Below, in pieces: positions 12,687 through 22,293 of a DNA stretch of 64,000 bases. The stretch lies in NCBI GenBank assembly GCA_009746045.1, contig RPFO01000004.1, forward strand, positions 26,597 through 90,596, read 5' to 3'. A program made the position numbers and the translations under genes. The notes under the pieces were generated by a model. The model saw nothing but the letters and a program-made list of their open reading frames with translations, was not told the DNA's origin and ran no database searches. The stretch comes from Mesostigma viride. Its lineage: Eukaryota > Streptophyta > Mesostigmatophyceae > Mesostigmatales > Mesostigmataceae. The first letter of the stretch is position 1. The number at the start of each line of letters is the position of its first letter.

Positions 12687-13285
12687 AGTTAGAAAGAGCT
12701 CCCAACGTATGTGAGCTCTTGGTCTTTCACAGCACGGCTTAGCCAATGTTGCAAGGCAGCAACCTTAAATCTATGCACCAGGCCACGACCGCAGTGGGCA
12801 CTTCCACGACCAAGGTGGCACCCACGGCTCGTGCTTTCCGAGATAGCTGGTCATCCCCCATGACCAAGCTATATCCTTTGTGTTGTTCCTCGTTCCCATC
12901 GGCGTGACGAGGCACGTGCAGGCGTGCAAGCAAATCCACAACGTCCACTGGCATCAGTGCAGAGCCAGGACGCACTGGATTTGCCTAGACTCTGCAACCT
13001 AGGAAGTACAGGACCTGTCACAGGCCTGCAAGGTCTAGTATCCTTGCAGCCCTGTGCCAGTTCCAGTACCCCACCAGTCACAGGCTGCTGCTCCTCCTGG
13101 ACTACGTGGACCACAGTCACGTGATAGACAGGCTAAGCCTGTGCAGGGACGTCCTGCCACGTGTCCTGTCCGCTGTACCAGAGGACTGCACCCTAGTCGG
13201 CCACGGATGGCTAGGACTTCGGGACTTCATATCTTTCTTGTCCCTTGTCTGTTTCAGGCGGTCAGCACGGCGTTGGAAAGGTCTT
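12687..13285 (-). repeat. B 5' LTR, main part
   Basis: First 599 bp of the B 5' LTR, interrupted at 13285 by element D. The remaining 51 bp lie at 19450-19500. The GTCTT at 13281-13285 is one copy of D's target duplication. Confidence 0.9.
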
Positions 13286-13630
13286 AGTTGAGTAACTCTA
13301 GAGCCCTAGGATCTGGCTCTAAGTTCCCCATGTCCGTCCGCACGCCTTCCGCTAGCGTCCGCTAAGCCGCCGGCTATAATCCGGCGGTCCGATGCGGTCG
13401 ACCGGTCTAAGGGCGGCGCCTAGGGCCGGCGCCACCTAGGCCCCAGTCCGGGGCCTTATCCGGGTCGGTACGGACAGCTAGTTTGTCCCACGGTTACGGC
13501 TAACCGGATAGGGTTTGCTGGCTAAGACATAAACCAGTGGTGGGCCAGCTCCGACAGCAGTTCTCTGTGTTCACCTTATCCCAAGCTCAACGTGACCGAC
13601 CGCCATAGCTGAGCCGGTCGGGCTTTAACT
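13286..13630 (+). repeat. D 5' LTR
   Basis: 345-bp LTR, AGTTGAG...TTTAACT, with a TATAAT-like AT stretch near 13374. It matches 19100-19444 except for one base. It should carry the promoter and poly(A) signals of D. Confidence 0.93.
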
Positions 13631-13649
13631 TGTATTCATAAAAATCCCG

Positions 13650-16436
13650 ATGGCTTCCGGTACACGGAGCCGCACGGGCGAACACACAGATACGCCAAGT
13701 GGCGAGGCCGCAGGGACCGTCCTGCCACGCTTTAGTGCGGACGAGGCCACGAGGTTGATGCAAACCCTCGTGGCGCAACCTGAACTGGCCAAGCAGTTCA
13801 AGCATCTGATGCTTGCTGCTGACGATGCACTGAATCGCGGCCCTCTCAAGCAAACGGAGGTGCCCGCGGATCTACCTGCCGACTATACGGCGGACGACGC
13901 AGCAGATTTTCTAGCTGCTCTCAAGCGTCTGCGCGATGGACGCGCAGACAAAGATTCGGAGCTGATTGGCAAGTTCCGTGCAGTATTCTGCAGTACAACA
14001 AAGCACCCAAACATTGCCAATCTAGTTCGCATTGCGGACGACAACAAACAAACCTGGGAAGTTTTTTACAACGGTCTAGATGCCCACTTGTCGCGGTCTA
14101 AGGAAGAGGCCGACGAGCAAGCCTTCAACGACTTCGAGGGCTATGCAGTTAATAAGGCAAATTTGCCCGGGGCTGCACGTGATTTCCAGGTCTTCGTGCA
14201 CAAGCACAAGCTGCTAGATACTCTCAAGCCCATTTTCCTGTGCAATCGATTTCTCAAGAAATGCGACCTGTCGTCGGATGTGCATCTGACCATAGCGACG
14301 GAACTCAAAAAGAAGAGTGCCGTCAGTTTCGACGAGGGCATGCTGTATTTGATCTCATGCTGCTTCAAGAGTGCGCAGTCCAAGCCGGCTGCCTCGGCTG
14401 CTCTGCCATCCCTGCGCAAGGTGGATGCCGGCGCGTCTTCTTCTTCAGGCGCAGAGGCTCCAATTACGCGGTCGGAGCTTACGGCCATCCTGAAAAAGGT
14501 CGTCGGCCACGGCAACAACGGGGGCCAGCGAGGGCGCAAGCGCGGGCATGGTGGCGACGCCAAGCAGGGTGATAATCCCCCGGCCAAGCGGCAGCAGGGG
14601 GCGTCTACTGACCGCAAGCAACGCTGTGAGCGCTGCTTCGGACGTCGCCATGTCCGGGATGACTGCCGAGTTCGCCCGGACCTGGAGCTCGAGGACAACC
14701 TTTGCCGCAAGTGCCACGACGTTCTGCGTGGTCACAGCGTGGAGGCGTGCAAGGCCAAGCGCATCGTCGTCCACGGCACACGCGAGGAGTGGGCAGAGCG
14801 ACGGGCAGCACGAAAGTCAGGTGAGAGCACGCTCGATACCCCTTCTTTTGCTCAATGCGTCACGCTGAACCGGGCCGTCGTAGAGCCTGACGTCGTTCCT
14901 AAAAGCAACGTGACTGCATCCTCTGTCTCATTCCGTGATGTGCTCACGCAATCCGTTGATGCTGCTCTGGCTCTGTCGCGCCAGGATCACGTGCTTCCTG
15001 AGCACGGGTCTACAATGCGTGACCTAAGCAATGTGGTGTCTTCTAGGTCGGGTGTGTACAACGCCGAGCGACCAAGCACTACTGCAGCACCCCAGCTAGA
15101 TACTGGGGCGGTTGGGCCTATGAGGAATGTTGTGACAGTGCAAGAGAATGCTGGGCGGGCAGATGTTCTCGGTACACACCACCCTAGTGTGGATCTTCAC
15201 ATTGGCAAGGTGCTCACACGGGCGGCCTTTCGTGCAGCCTCTGAAGCTGCCCAGTTAGCCAATGTCACTACCCCAGTAGTCACCCCACCTGTTGAGAATC
15301 CTGACAATGCCACTGCACCTCAGGCTGTCACCCTGAAACTGTTAGCATACCAGATGCACCGTGCATACGGGCATGAGGCCCAAGCCGAGGTAGAGGGGGC
15401 ACACATGTTGGGGGCACCTTTATACAACGAGCTGAAGAATGTGCGTGCTCAGTGTCCTGCCTGCATCAAGATCAGGAAGAAGTCGCGTAGGCGGCATGCC
15501 AAGACTCCACCCTTGGAGCGAGGGTACCTTGTGGGGGATGTCATGCACATGGAAGGGGGGGACACCTATTTCATAGTCAAGGATAGGTTCAGCAAGGCCA
15601 CCTACATTGAGCCGCTGCCTCACATGTTTGAGGCTGACCTGCACAGGGCTATCAAGATCAGCCTGGCTTTCTTTCATCCCGTAGTGGAGCTCATGCTAGA
15701 CCAGCAGTTCCGCTGTGTGCAAGGTTTGCCGGGGATGGAGGCCGTGGTCATCGTGGGGCGTGAGGATCACGGCAATATGGGCATGATAGATCGCACTGTA
15801 AGCTATGTCAAGACTGTGGCAGCCAAGCGACAGGATAACCCACATGGCAAATCCTACGCGGTCAAGACGGCGTGGTGCAAGGAGCTCATGCATGTGTGCA
15901 ACCATAGGCACGTGCTTGATGTCAAGGGCTTTGGGCTAGTCACGCCTCGGGGGCTGTCAGCGGGCACCTACTCACCCGAGGTAGTAGAGGCATACCAACA
16001 GCATCTACAGGATACCGCCGCCAAGCTGCGGCTCAAGGATGCCACGCTGCCTGATTTGTCTAGCGCTTTTGAGGTCGGGCAGTTGGTCATGTTCCACAAG
16101 GAGAGCTCGCCCAGCGGCAAACGGGGCACCATGCAGGGGCCTGGGGCCATCACAAAGTTAGACTGGCCGCTGCGGGTCATAGACATAGAGTGGAATGATC
16201 GGGTGTATAGGGTACCATGGGCATCGGTGGCAGGCTATAAGCAAGGGGATAGCATGGAGAGTGAGCTGGCAGCCAACAGGGCACTGGGGTGGGTAGTGAA
16301 GGATAATGCGCCTGTCGTAGCATCTGAGGTGGTACCCCACGGGTCGCTCCCAGGGGCAGACACAGCTACACCCCCCCCTCCCCTGGGCCCCAATATGACC
16401 CCGTGGATGGGTGGGATGAGGATGGGGTGGGTTTGA
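13650..16436 (+). CDS. gag-int: D ORF1: Gag with two zinc knuckles, fused to integrase
   Basis: The 928-residue frame starts at ATG 13650, 20 bp after the LTR. The first about 300 residues are a Gag-like helical region. Then come two knuckles, CERCFGRRHVRDDC (CX2CX4HX4C) and CRKCHDVLRGHSVEAC (CX2CX6HX4C), then a linker, then integrase: HRAYGHE with CPAC zinc binding and a core with GDVMHMEG and LMLDQQF. At the third catalytic position the motif reads GMIDRTVSYVK (codon 15789-15791), Asp instead of the Glu found in B, C and E. No protease lies between Gag and integrase. Integrase inserts cDNA into the nucleus genome. The end overlaps ORF2 by 34 bp, at a run of eight C residues near 16372-16380, suggesting a frameshift. 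Confidence 0.9.
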   Translation: MASGTRSRTGEHTDTPSGEAAGTVLPRFSADEATRLMQTLVAQPELAKQFKHLMLAADDALNRGPLKQTEVPADLPADYTADDAADFLAALKRLRDGRADKDSELIGKFRAVFCSTTKHPNIANLVRIADDNKQTWEVFYNGLDAHLSRSKEEADEQAFNDFEGYAVNKANLPGAARDFQVFVHKHKLLDTLKPIFLCNRFLKKCDLSSDVHLTIATELKKKSAVSFDEGMLYLISCCFKSAQSKPAASAALPSLRKVDAGASSSSGAEAPITRSELTAILKKVVGHGNNGGQRGRKRGHGGDAKQGDNPPAKRQQGASTDRKQRCERCFGRRHVRDDCRVRPDLELEDNLCRKCHDVLRGHSVEACKAKRIVVHGTREEWAERRAARKSGESTLDTPSFAQCVTLNRAVVEPDVVPKSNVTASSVSFRDVLTQSVDAALALSRQDHVLPEHGSTMRDLSNVVSSRSGVYNAERPSTTAAPQLDTGAVGPMRNVVTVQENAGRADVLGTHHPSVDLHIGKVLTRAAFRAASEAAQLANVTTPVVTPPVENPDNATAPQAVTLKLLAYQMHRAYGHEAQAEVEGAHMLGAPLYNELKNVRAQCPACIKIRKKSRRRHAKTPPLERGYLVGDVMHMEGGDTYFIVKDRFSKATYIEPLPHMFEADLHRAIKISLAFFHPVVELMLDQQFRCVQGLPGMEAVVIVGREDHGNMGMIDRTVSYVKTVAAKRQDNPHGKSYAVKTAWCKELMHVCNHRHVLDVKGFGLVTPRGLSAGTYSPEVVEAYQQHLQDTAAKLRLKDATLPDLSSAFEVGQLVMFHKESSPSGKRGTMQGPGAITKLDWPLRVIDIEWNDRVYRVPWASVAGYKQGDSMESELAANRALGWVVKDNAPVVASEVVPHGSLPGADTATPPPPLGPNMTPWMGGMRMGWV

Positions 16437-18721
16437 CGGGACCTAGTGCACGTAGTGACTCACCTCCTGTGCTAGCCACGGATAATGTGGGAGGCCCGCC
16501 TAGCGTGGCCTCGCCGGAGGGTCAGGGTCCTGCCCATGCGCCTCGCCCACCTAGGGACCTGGCTTCAACGGTCACGGCCTTGTGGCGTGCTCAGGCGCTT
16601 AAAGCGAAAGCTGCATCAGGGGTGGCTCAGGTCAAAACTCTCTCACAGGGGGTCAGGCCGGTTAAGTCAGCCTTGTTTCCTACGTGTAGACCGTGGCAGC
16701 TGGTGGCTGTGGACACGCAAGCATCCGTGTCTATTATCTCTCGTCGGGCAGCCACCCTGTATCCAGTGCTAGAGTCGCCGTACAAATCGGTGACCGACTT
16801 TGCAGGCACTTCGGCATATCAAGTTACCGGGATGGTGGTGCTGCCGGTGTTGGGCATTGACACGCCGTTTCACGTCGTGGATGGCTACGAGGATGTGGCC
16901 TTGCTGGGCGAACCTTTCGTATCATACCCGGGGTTCTCAGTGTCCGCTGACTTGCTGTCAGTCGCGGGGGTGGGCAGCATCCCGCTTCGCGAGTACCACG
17001 CTCCATTGGGGGTGGTGGTCGGGCAGCCCGGCGTCGTGCGGCGCTTACCGATGGCGGCGTTTTCCACACCGCCGCTCGTCCAGTCCATCATTCAGCCTCA
17101 GGATTGGCACCCGCGCAGCTTCGGCCTCCACTCACACTCACTGGCGGCGGATAGCCCTGTGACGTGGGAGCAACTTGTCCTGGACTGTCAAGATCCTCTC
17201 AAGTTTGCTTTGTGGCGCGACGCGTTCATTCGAGCCAAGGAGCAGTGGCGAGAGCGCGAGGTCTACCGAGGATTGGAGAGTGTGCCAGCCGGGGCCACGC
17301 GGTTGCGGTTGAAGTTCGTGCTCACCTACAAGCCGGACGAGACCAACTCTTCGGTGGTGTTCCGGGTAAGGCCCGTGGTCACGGAGACGAAGGGGTCCTC
17401 CCCGCTGGACGCCAAGGATCTTTATACCCCTGGGCTCAACCATGTTTCGCATCGGCTACTGACGGTCATCTACTTGGGCAAGCGGAACGCGGGCAAGGAC
17501 TACGGGATGTGGTGCGGTGACTTTCAGCGGGCATTCCTCCACAGCGACGCTGGGGTCGCGCAGCAAACATGGCAAGGCACCCGCTACGTGGTGAAGGTCC
17601 CGGTGGTCTGGCAGGATGGCACCATTGGCAGCGAGTATATCGAGCTGTTGACAGGGGTGGAGGGGCTGCAGAGCTCTCCCATCATCTTCCGCATTTCCGC
17701 GGAGGAGGTCTTGCAGAGCTTAGGGGCCACGTACCATCGCGCGGATCCTAACTTCTTTGTGGTCCCCACCGGCGTCCCTGGCGAGCCAGCCCTCTTCGTG
17801 TGGCATGGCGATGACTTCAAGCTGGTGGCACCTCGCACCTTTGCTACCCAGTTTCTTGCTGCAGTGGCGGCTAAGTTTCCCCTGGGCAGGGCGGTGGATC
17901 ATGAGGAGGGTAAACCCGTGGTGTTTTGCGGCGTGCAGTCTACGTTGCAGCGGGATTCGCGTTCTGGCGAATGGGTCATGCACATGCAGGATAGCCGCAA
18001 CTATGTGGTTGACCTGCTGGCCGACCTCCCGTCCCCGCTGTTGGCAACCCATGGGCCCTCGGTTAAGGGCAAGCTCGGGTGGTTGGCGGACACGGTGGCA
18101 CCTGATTTGGCGGTGCTCGCTCGCCTGCCCGATGATGTGCTGGAAGGACTAGGGTCCATTCATGTTCGGCGGCAGCTGGCCATGACGCCCGGCATTGTGC
18201 TTCGTGGGCTCGATTGCTCACAGCCGGTGCACCTCGAGATAGTGACGGATGCTAATCTAGAGACGCGCACAGTCAGCCAAGTGCGGGCCCGCATGGGGGC
18301 ACTGTTCTTTATTAGCAATGAGGGACAGCCTGGCATGTTGTTAGATTGGTACTCGCGCTTGCACAGCCGCATTGCCACTAGCCCCAACACGGCTGAATGC
18401 CGGGGCATTGTTTCAGCTATCTCACATGGCATGTGGCTGCGGTACTTGCTGGGTTGGGTATTTGGCTCGTGTGGGTTCACTCTTCACTGGACTAGCACGG
18501 TGCACACTGACTCACAAAGTTGTTTGGCCTTCCTTGACAATCCCTATGCGCGGTCACAGGACGTTGATTACCTCGTACTCGCTGAGGCGGCCTCCTGCGT
18601 CACGCGTCTCCAGCACATCGCGGATGAACTCAATCCCGCGGATGCACTCACCAAGGAGGCGCGGGAGGCTGCCCCGCAGTACGCAGTGTTGCGCAAGCGC
18701 ATGACGATGCAACACCCGTGA
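16403..18721 (+). CDS. pol: D ORF2: retropepsin-like, RT and RNase H
   Basis: The 772-residue frame opens with a proline-rich linker and a retropepsin-like domain: VAVDTQASVSIIS (Asp at about residue 103, codon 16712-16714) and ALLGEPFVSYPG. RT follows with RLRLKFV, GDFQRAFLHS, GVEGLQSSPIIF and VWHGDDFKL (HGDD codons 17804-17815). RNase H is C-terminal, with VTDAN, TAECRG, HTDSQ, SQDVDY and ADALTK, the usual copia end. The frame is intact. The frame is also open upstream of the ATG, so it is more likely reached by a frameshift from ORF1 than initiated separately. Order and motifs match C and E, which argues against assembly artefact. Confidence 0.9.
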   Translation: MDGWDEDGVGLTGPSARSDSPPVLATDNVGGPPSVASPEGQGPAHAPRPPRDLASTVTALWRAQALKAKAASGVAQVKTLSQGVRPVKSALFPTCRPWQLVAVDTQASVSIISRRAATLYPVLESPYKSVTDFAGTSAYQVTGMVVLPVLGIDTPFHVVDGYEDVALLGEPFVSYPGFSVSADLLSVAGVGSIPLREYHAPLGVVVGQPGVVRRLPMAAFSTPPLVQSIIQPQDWHPRSFGLHSHSLAADSPVTWEQLVLDCQDPLKFALWRDAFIRAKEQWREREVYRGLESVPAGATRLRLKFVLTYKPDETNSSVVFRVRPVVTETKGSSPLDAKDLYTPGLNHVSHRLLTVIYLGKRNAGKDYGMWCGDFQRAFLHSDAGVAQQTWQGTRYVVKVPVVWQDGTIGSEYIELLTGVEGLQSSPIIFRISAEEVLQSLGATYHRADPNFFVVPTGVPGEPALFVWHGDDFKLVAPRTFATQFLAAVAAKFPLGRAVDHEEGKPVVFCGVQSTLQRDSRSGEWVMHMQDSRNYVVDLLADLPSPLLATHGPSVKGKLGWLADTVAPDLAVLARLPDDVLEGLGSIHVRRQLAMTPGIVLRGLDCSQPVHLEIVTDANLETRTVSQVRARMGALFFISNEGQPGMLLDWYSRLHSRIATSPNTAECRGIVSAISHGMWLRYLLGWVFGSCGFTLHWTSTVHTDSQSCLAFLDNPYARSQDVDYLVLAEAASCVTRLQHIADELNPADALTKEAREAAPQYAVLRKRMTMQHP

Positions 18722-19099
18722 GCCACACAGGGTTACGGCTCGGGCGCTTTATGAATACAGCCATAACTCACCCTGTGTTGCTAGCATTCACGAATATCAT
18801 GGTGGTAGTTTTTTTGCTTGTCCTGACCATACCCTAGCCACGTTGGACGGTGCCTTGGGCCCGTCGGCGGGTCACTGGTCCTAATAAATGGGTCACCTTT
18901 TGTCTGGTGGCATAGTTGTTTTTTTTCTCGCTACTTATTACATCACTATTCATGTGTGATCACAAGGGCGCGGGTCGATACCGTGGTGATTTTGACGGCC
19001 TTGAGGCCCCCTTGAGTTCCCTACCTTAGAGGGTTTTGTATGGTCTGCATTTGATGTAATTATTTTGATAATTAATCAAAGAACAAAAGAGTGTGTCGG
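18722..19099 (+). other. D 3' untranslated region
   Basis: 378 bp without a gene between the D stop codon and its 3' LTR. An A-rich purine stretch (AAAGAACAAAAGAG, about 19079-19092) near the LTR could be the polypurine tract. Confidence 0.6.
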
Positions 19100-19444
19100 A
19101 GTTGAGTAACTCTAGAGCCCTAGGATCTGGCTCTAAGTTCCCCATGTCCGTCCGCACGCCTTCCGCTAGCGTCCGCTAAGCCGCCGGCTATAATCCGGCG
19201 GTCCGATGCGGGCGACCGGTCTAAGGGCGGCGCCTAGGGCCGGCGCCACCTAGGCCCCAGTCCGGGGCCTTATCCGGGTCGGTACGGACAGCTAGTTTGT
19301 CCCACGGTTACGGCTAACCGGATAGGGTTTGCTGGCTAAGACATAAACCAGTGGTGGGCCAGCTCCGACAGCAGTTCTCTGTGTTCACCTTATCCCAAGC
19401 TCAACGTGACCGACCGCCATAGCTGAGCCGGTCGGGCTTTAACT
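19100..19444 (+). repeat. D 3' LTR
   Basis: 345-bp copy of 13286-13630 with one mismatch, followed by the GTCTT target copy at 19445-19449. Confidence 0.93.
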
Positions 19445-19449
19445 GTCTT

Positions 19450-19500
19450 TCCAAACTGCATCCACTTGTCTTAGCATATTGCTTGCCCAAAATGCTAACT
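19450..19500 (-). repeat. B 5' LTR, remaining part
   Basis: 51-bp end of the B 5' LTR, displaced by D. It ends GCTAACT at 19500 and is followed by the AGAGG target copy at 19501-19505, after which gypsy A resumes. Confidence 0.88.
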
Positions 19501-19505
19501 AGAGG

Positions 19506-20953
19506 AACAGGCCCGCTTTGATAAGATCATCGATTCCTCCAAGACGTTTGAGGAGCGAACACCTGCTTATCCCCCGGCCCGCGCTGTGCTCCATCGCATT
19601 CATCTCAAACCAGGTGTGGCACCCACACTCACCAATGTATAGAATGGGCCCAAGCGAGCTCAAGGAGCTCAAGCAAATCCTCATTTCCCTGCTAGACTCT
19701 GGTCTTATAGAACCCAGTAATAGTCCCTTCTCCGCAGGTGTCCTTCTGGTCCCCAAGCCCAACGGCAAGTGGCGACTAGTTACGGACTACCGAAAGCTGA
19801 ATGATATTACCATCAAGTCAAAATACCCCCTTCCTAGGATAGATGACATTTTCAACAAAGTCCAAGGTGCAACGTGCTTTACTGTCCTAGATTGTGCAGA
19901 TGGCTTTTGGCAGTTGCGTATCGCTCCCAAAGATTGCGCAAAAACGGCCTTCGCCACCCCATTCGGCCACTATCAATTCAGAGTAGCAGCCATGGGTCTC
20001 TGTAATTCTCCTGCCAGCTTTCAGATGTTGATGAATGAAGTCATGCGTCCTGTCATGGGCACGTCTTTACTGCCCCAAGTACCTCAGGACCTCAAAGACC
20101 CAGATCCAACTGCTGCTCCTGTCCCCATTGCACCTCACAAACGGGCAATGCGCTGTACCATATATGGACGACATCCTCATTTATTCTCGAACCTTTGATG
20201 ATGATTCATTGTGAGGATGTACAAGCTGTTCTCGACATTATGGAAGCCAACCATTTGTGGGCCCGCCGAGCCAAGGTTCGTGCTGGCCAAAGTGTACCAT
20301 TTCTCGGCCACATCCTGTCCGATAAGGGTGTCGCTACAGATCCTGAGAAAATCGCATCTGTACAAGAATGGCCTGTCCCAACGGACGTCAAGAGCATTCG
20401 TAGCTTCCTAGGAATGGCATCCTACTATAGGCGATTTATCCCCCGCTTTGCAACCATTGCCGCTCCCATTAATCACCTCTTGAAGAAGGACGTGCCCTTT
20501 GATTGGACGCCGGAGTGCCAGCAAGCCTTTGACCTTCTCAAGTCCCGTCTGACCACAGCCCCGGTGCTGATCTTGCCTGACCCCAGCAAACATTTTGTGG
20601 TGGCGTGCGATGCCAGCAAGGTGGCCATCGGCGGTGTGCTACTCCAGGACCATGGAAACGGCCTACAACCGATAGAGTACATCACACGCACTATGATTCC
20701 TGCAGAGCGCAACTACCCCATACATCAACAAGAGCTCTTGGCTCTCGTTTACTGCTGCCATACGTGGAAACACCATCTGCTGGGCGCGCAATTTGATGTG
20801 GCCTTGAGTGAAACCAATGAGGCAGACCCGTATCGCCTGATAATTCATACGGACCACTGCCCTTTAACACACGTGCTGACACAACCCAATCTGGTGCCCC
20901 ACATGGCCCGTTGGCTGGAATTTCTAGCCCAGTTTGCCCCTTTTAACCCATAG
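19506..20953 (+). pseudogene. pol: Gypsy A reverse transcriptase and RNase H start
   Basis: Gypsy A resumes in frame with the sequence before B. RT fingers and palm are clear: SGLIEPSNSPFSAGVLLV, KWRLVTDYRKLN, PLPRIDD, FTVLDCADGFWQ, TAFATPFGHYQF, MGLCNSPASFQ. The catalytic YMDD (20161-20172) is in a different frame from the residues before and after it, and an extra segment of roughly 95 bp precedes it compared with the usual gypsy spacing. The frame from 20195 carries the thumb (FLGMASYYRRFIP) and RNase H (VACDASKVAIGGVL, NYPIHQQELLAL, IIHTDHCPL), ending where P2 inserts at TTAA 20943. A frame break also lies near 19637. RT would copy the element RNA in cytoplasmic particles. Confidence 0.9.
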
Positions 20954-22289
20954 TCCGCTGACCCATTTTGGGCACTTTCATACCCCTGAAAATGAAAAAA
21001 ATCATAACTCACAGGCCACAACTCCAAATACCCCCAACCAAGATGCTAGGAGTATCTACACTTCAAGGGCTTTCAGAATATGCAATAATACCATGGCTTT
21101 ATCAAAGCATTTGGATGATAGCTCTAGTCAAAGTTGGCCAAAAGACGATCTTTTTTCCCCAAGGAAAAGTTAACCCCCCACTTTTTTCCCAGGGAGGGTA
21201 GGGAACCTCAATACCAACATAGGACAACTTAGTTGGATAGTCCAATGGGGGTTTCCTTGGGTCAGACCACCCGGATAACCCATTACCTCTATATAACGTG
21301 CTCATATATGTGTGTGGGTTACGCGCGTGTAAACAGCTATCTATGACATGCAACACAATAATGCATTATAAAAAGCTATAAAATGCTGCCAAAAGTGCTG
21401 GAATACAAACACGTTGCCTACCTGCACTAACGGAATGATACACTCCAAAGATATGCCATAAACTGGGCACTTTCAGGGCTGAAACCACTCTCTACAACAG
21501 GCATGAAAGCTTGCTGAAATATGCAAAGATAAAATCGTCATGTATATTGCATGGGAGACGAATTCCGCTGCAAACAACACGCAAATACGTTGTCGTACCC
21601 AGCTCGTTCATGTCCTTCCCGGGGTCCGCTGGCCGGGACCACCATAACTCACAGATACCGTGGCTCTACGGGCATAGGCCGCCATAGCCGCGTCAAGCAT
21701 GCATCCTTTATGATTACCAGGTTGATGTTTCGTTCAAAGATGACCTATAAATGCGTCCGCATTCGCAGCAAATGCTGCAGGGGACATCCCGTAGCAAACC
21801 TGGATGCTCGGGCTGGCGCAGACTGCCCGGCCATAAGGAGAAAATCGACATATGATAGGCGATGACTTGTCTGGCACTGACGACCAAGAAGGCAGTATTT
21901 TCCTACCTGTATTTTCCCAATCCTAAAAATCTGGCCATGCCTGACCTACGAAAATCACGCATCATCATTCTGAGCAACATTCTAAACCGTTTCTAGCCGC
22001 GAGACGCAAATTTCCCTGATAACGGCACGTTGGCAGCCATATCTCGTTGCGCGCGCGCGCGAGTGAAAATTTCCCGCCAAAGTCACGTGATACTTTCTCA
22101 ATGCACGTTGTAATTACCAAGCTATGGCGAATAACCCCCCCAAACCTATGCATCACCTTCGTCCCTAAGTGTTCCCAGACCCACCGGACAACTTCCCTCC
22201 GTCACGGGTGGCGCGGCGCTCCGGGAATTACGTGGTTTATTACGTTAAGTCAAAGTGTATGCGATCACATACACTTTTCGGACTATGGG
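20947..22289. mobile_element. P2: second TTAA element, different family
   Basis: This 1,343-bp insert is flanked by TTAA (20943-20946 and 22290-22293) and ends in a perfect 11-bp inverted repeat, CCCATAGTCCG. TTAA duplication and CCC ends fit piggyBac-type transposons. The terminal repeat differs from P1/P3, so it is a separate family. It contains only short random-looking frames, AT-rich sequence and a GC alternating stretch near 22050, with no transposase. It interrupts the RNase H region of gypsy A and leaves the frame restorable. Confidence 0.85.
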
Positions 22290-22293
22290 TTAA

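Larger units (their letters stand above)
13286..19444 (+). mobile_element. D: young full-length copia-like retrotransposon
   Basis: 6,159-bp element with two 345-bp LTRs (13286-13630 and 19100-19444) that differ at only one position I could find (T/G in GATGCGGTC versus GATGCGGGC), implying a recent insertion. Target duplication GTCTT at 13281-13285 and 19445-19449. LTRs begin AGTTGAG and end TTTAACT. Two long frames, 13650-16436 and 16403-18721, encode Gag plus integrase and protease plus RT plus RNase H. It sits inside an LTR of B. No TGG-type primer binding site follows the 5' LTR, so priming may be unconventional. Confidence 0.95.
4859..19500 (-). mobile_element. B: copia-like LTR retrotransposon, minus strand
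   Basis: Element B has LTRs at 4859-5500 (3' LTR) and at 12687-13285 plus 19450-19500 (5' LTR, split by element D). LTRs begin AGTTAG and end CTAACT on the plus strand. Target duplication AGAGG lies at 4854-4858 and 19501-19505. Without D the element is about 8.5 kb. Gag, integrase, protease-like, RT and RNase H domains run right to left, with several frameshifts. LTRs differ at roughly a dozen or more positions over about 640 bp, so B is older than D and E. It sits inside the pol of gypsy A and is the same family as C. Confidence 0.92.

Noticed and set aside
15100-15130. LDTGA in D ORF1 as a protease before integrase
   Set aside because: No flap or ILG strand follows and the surroundings are low complexity; the real protease-like domain is in ORF2.
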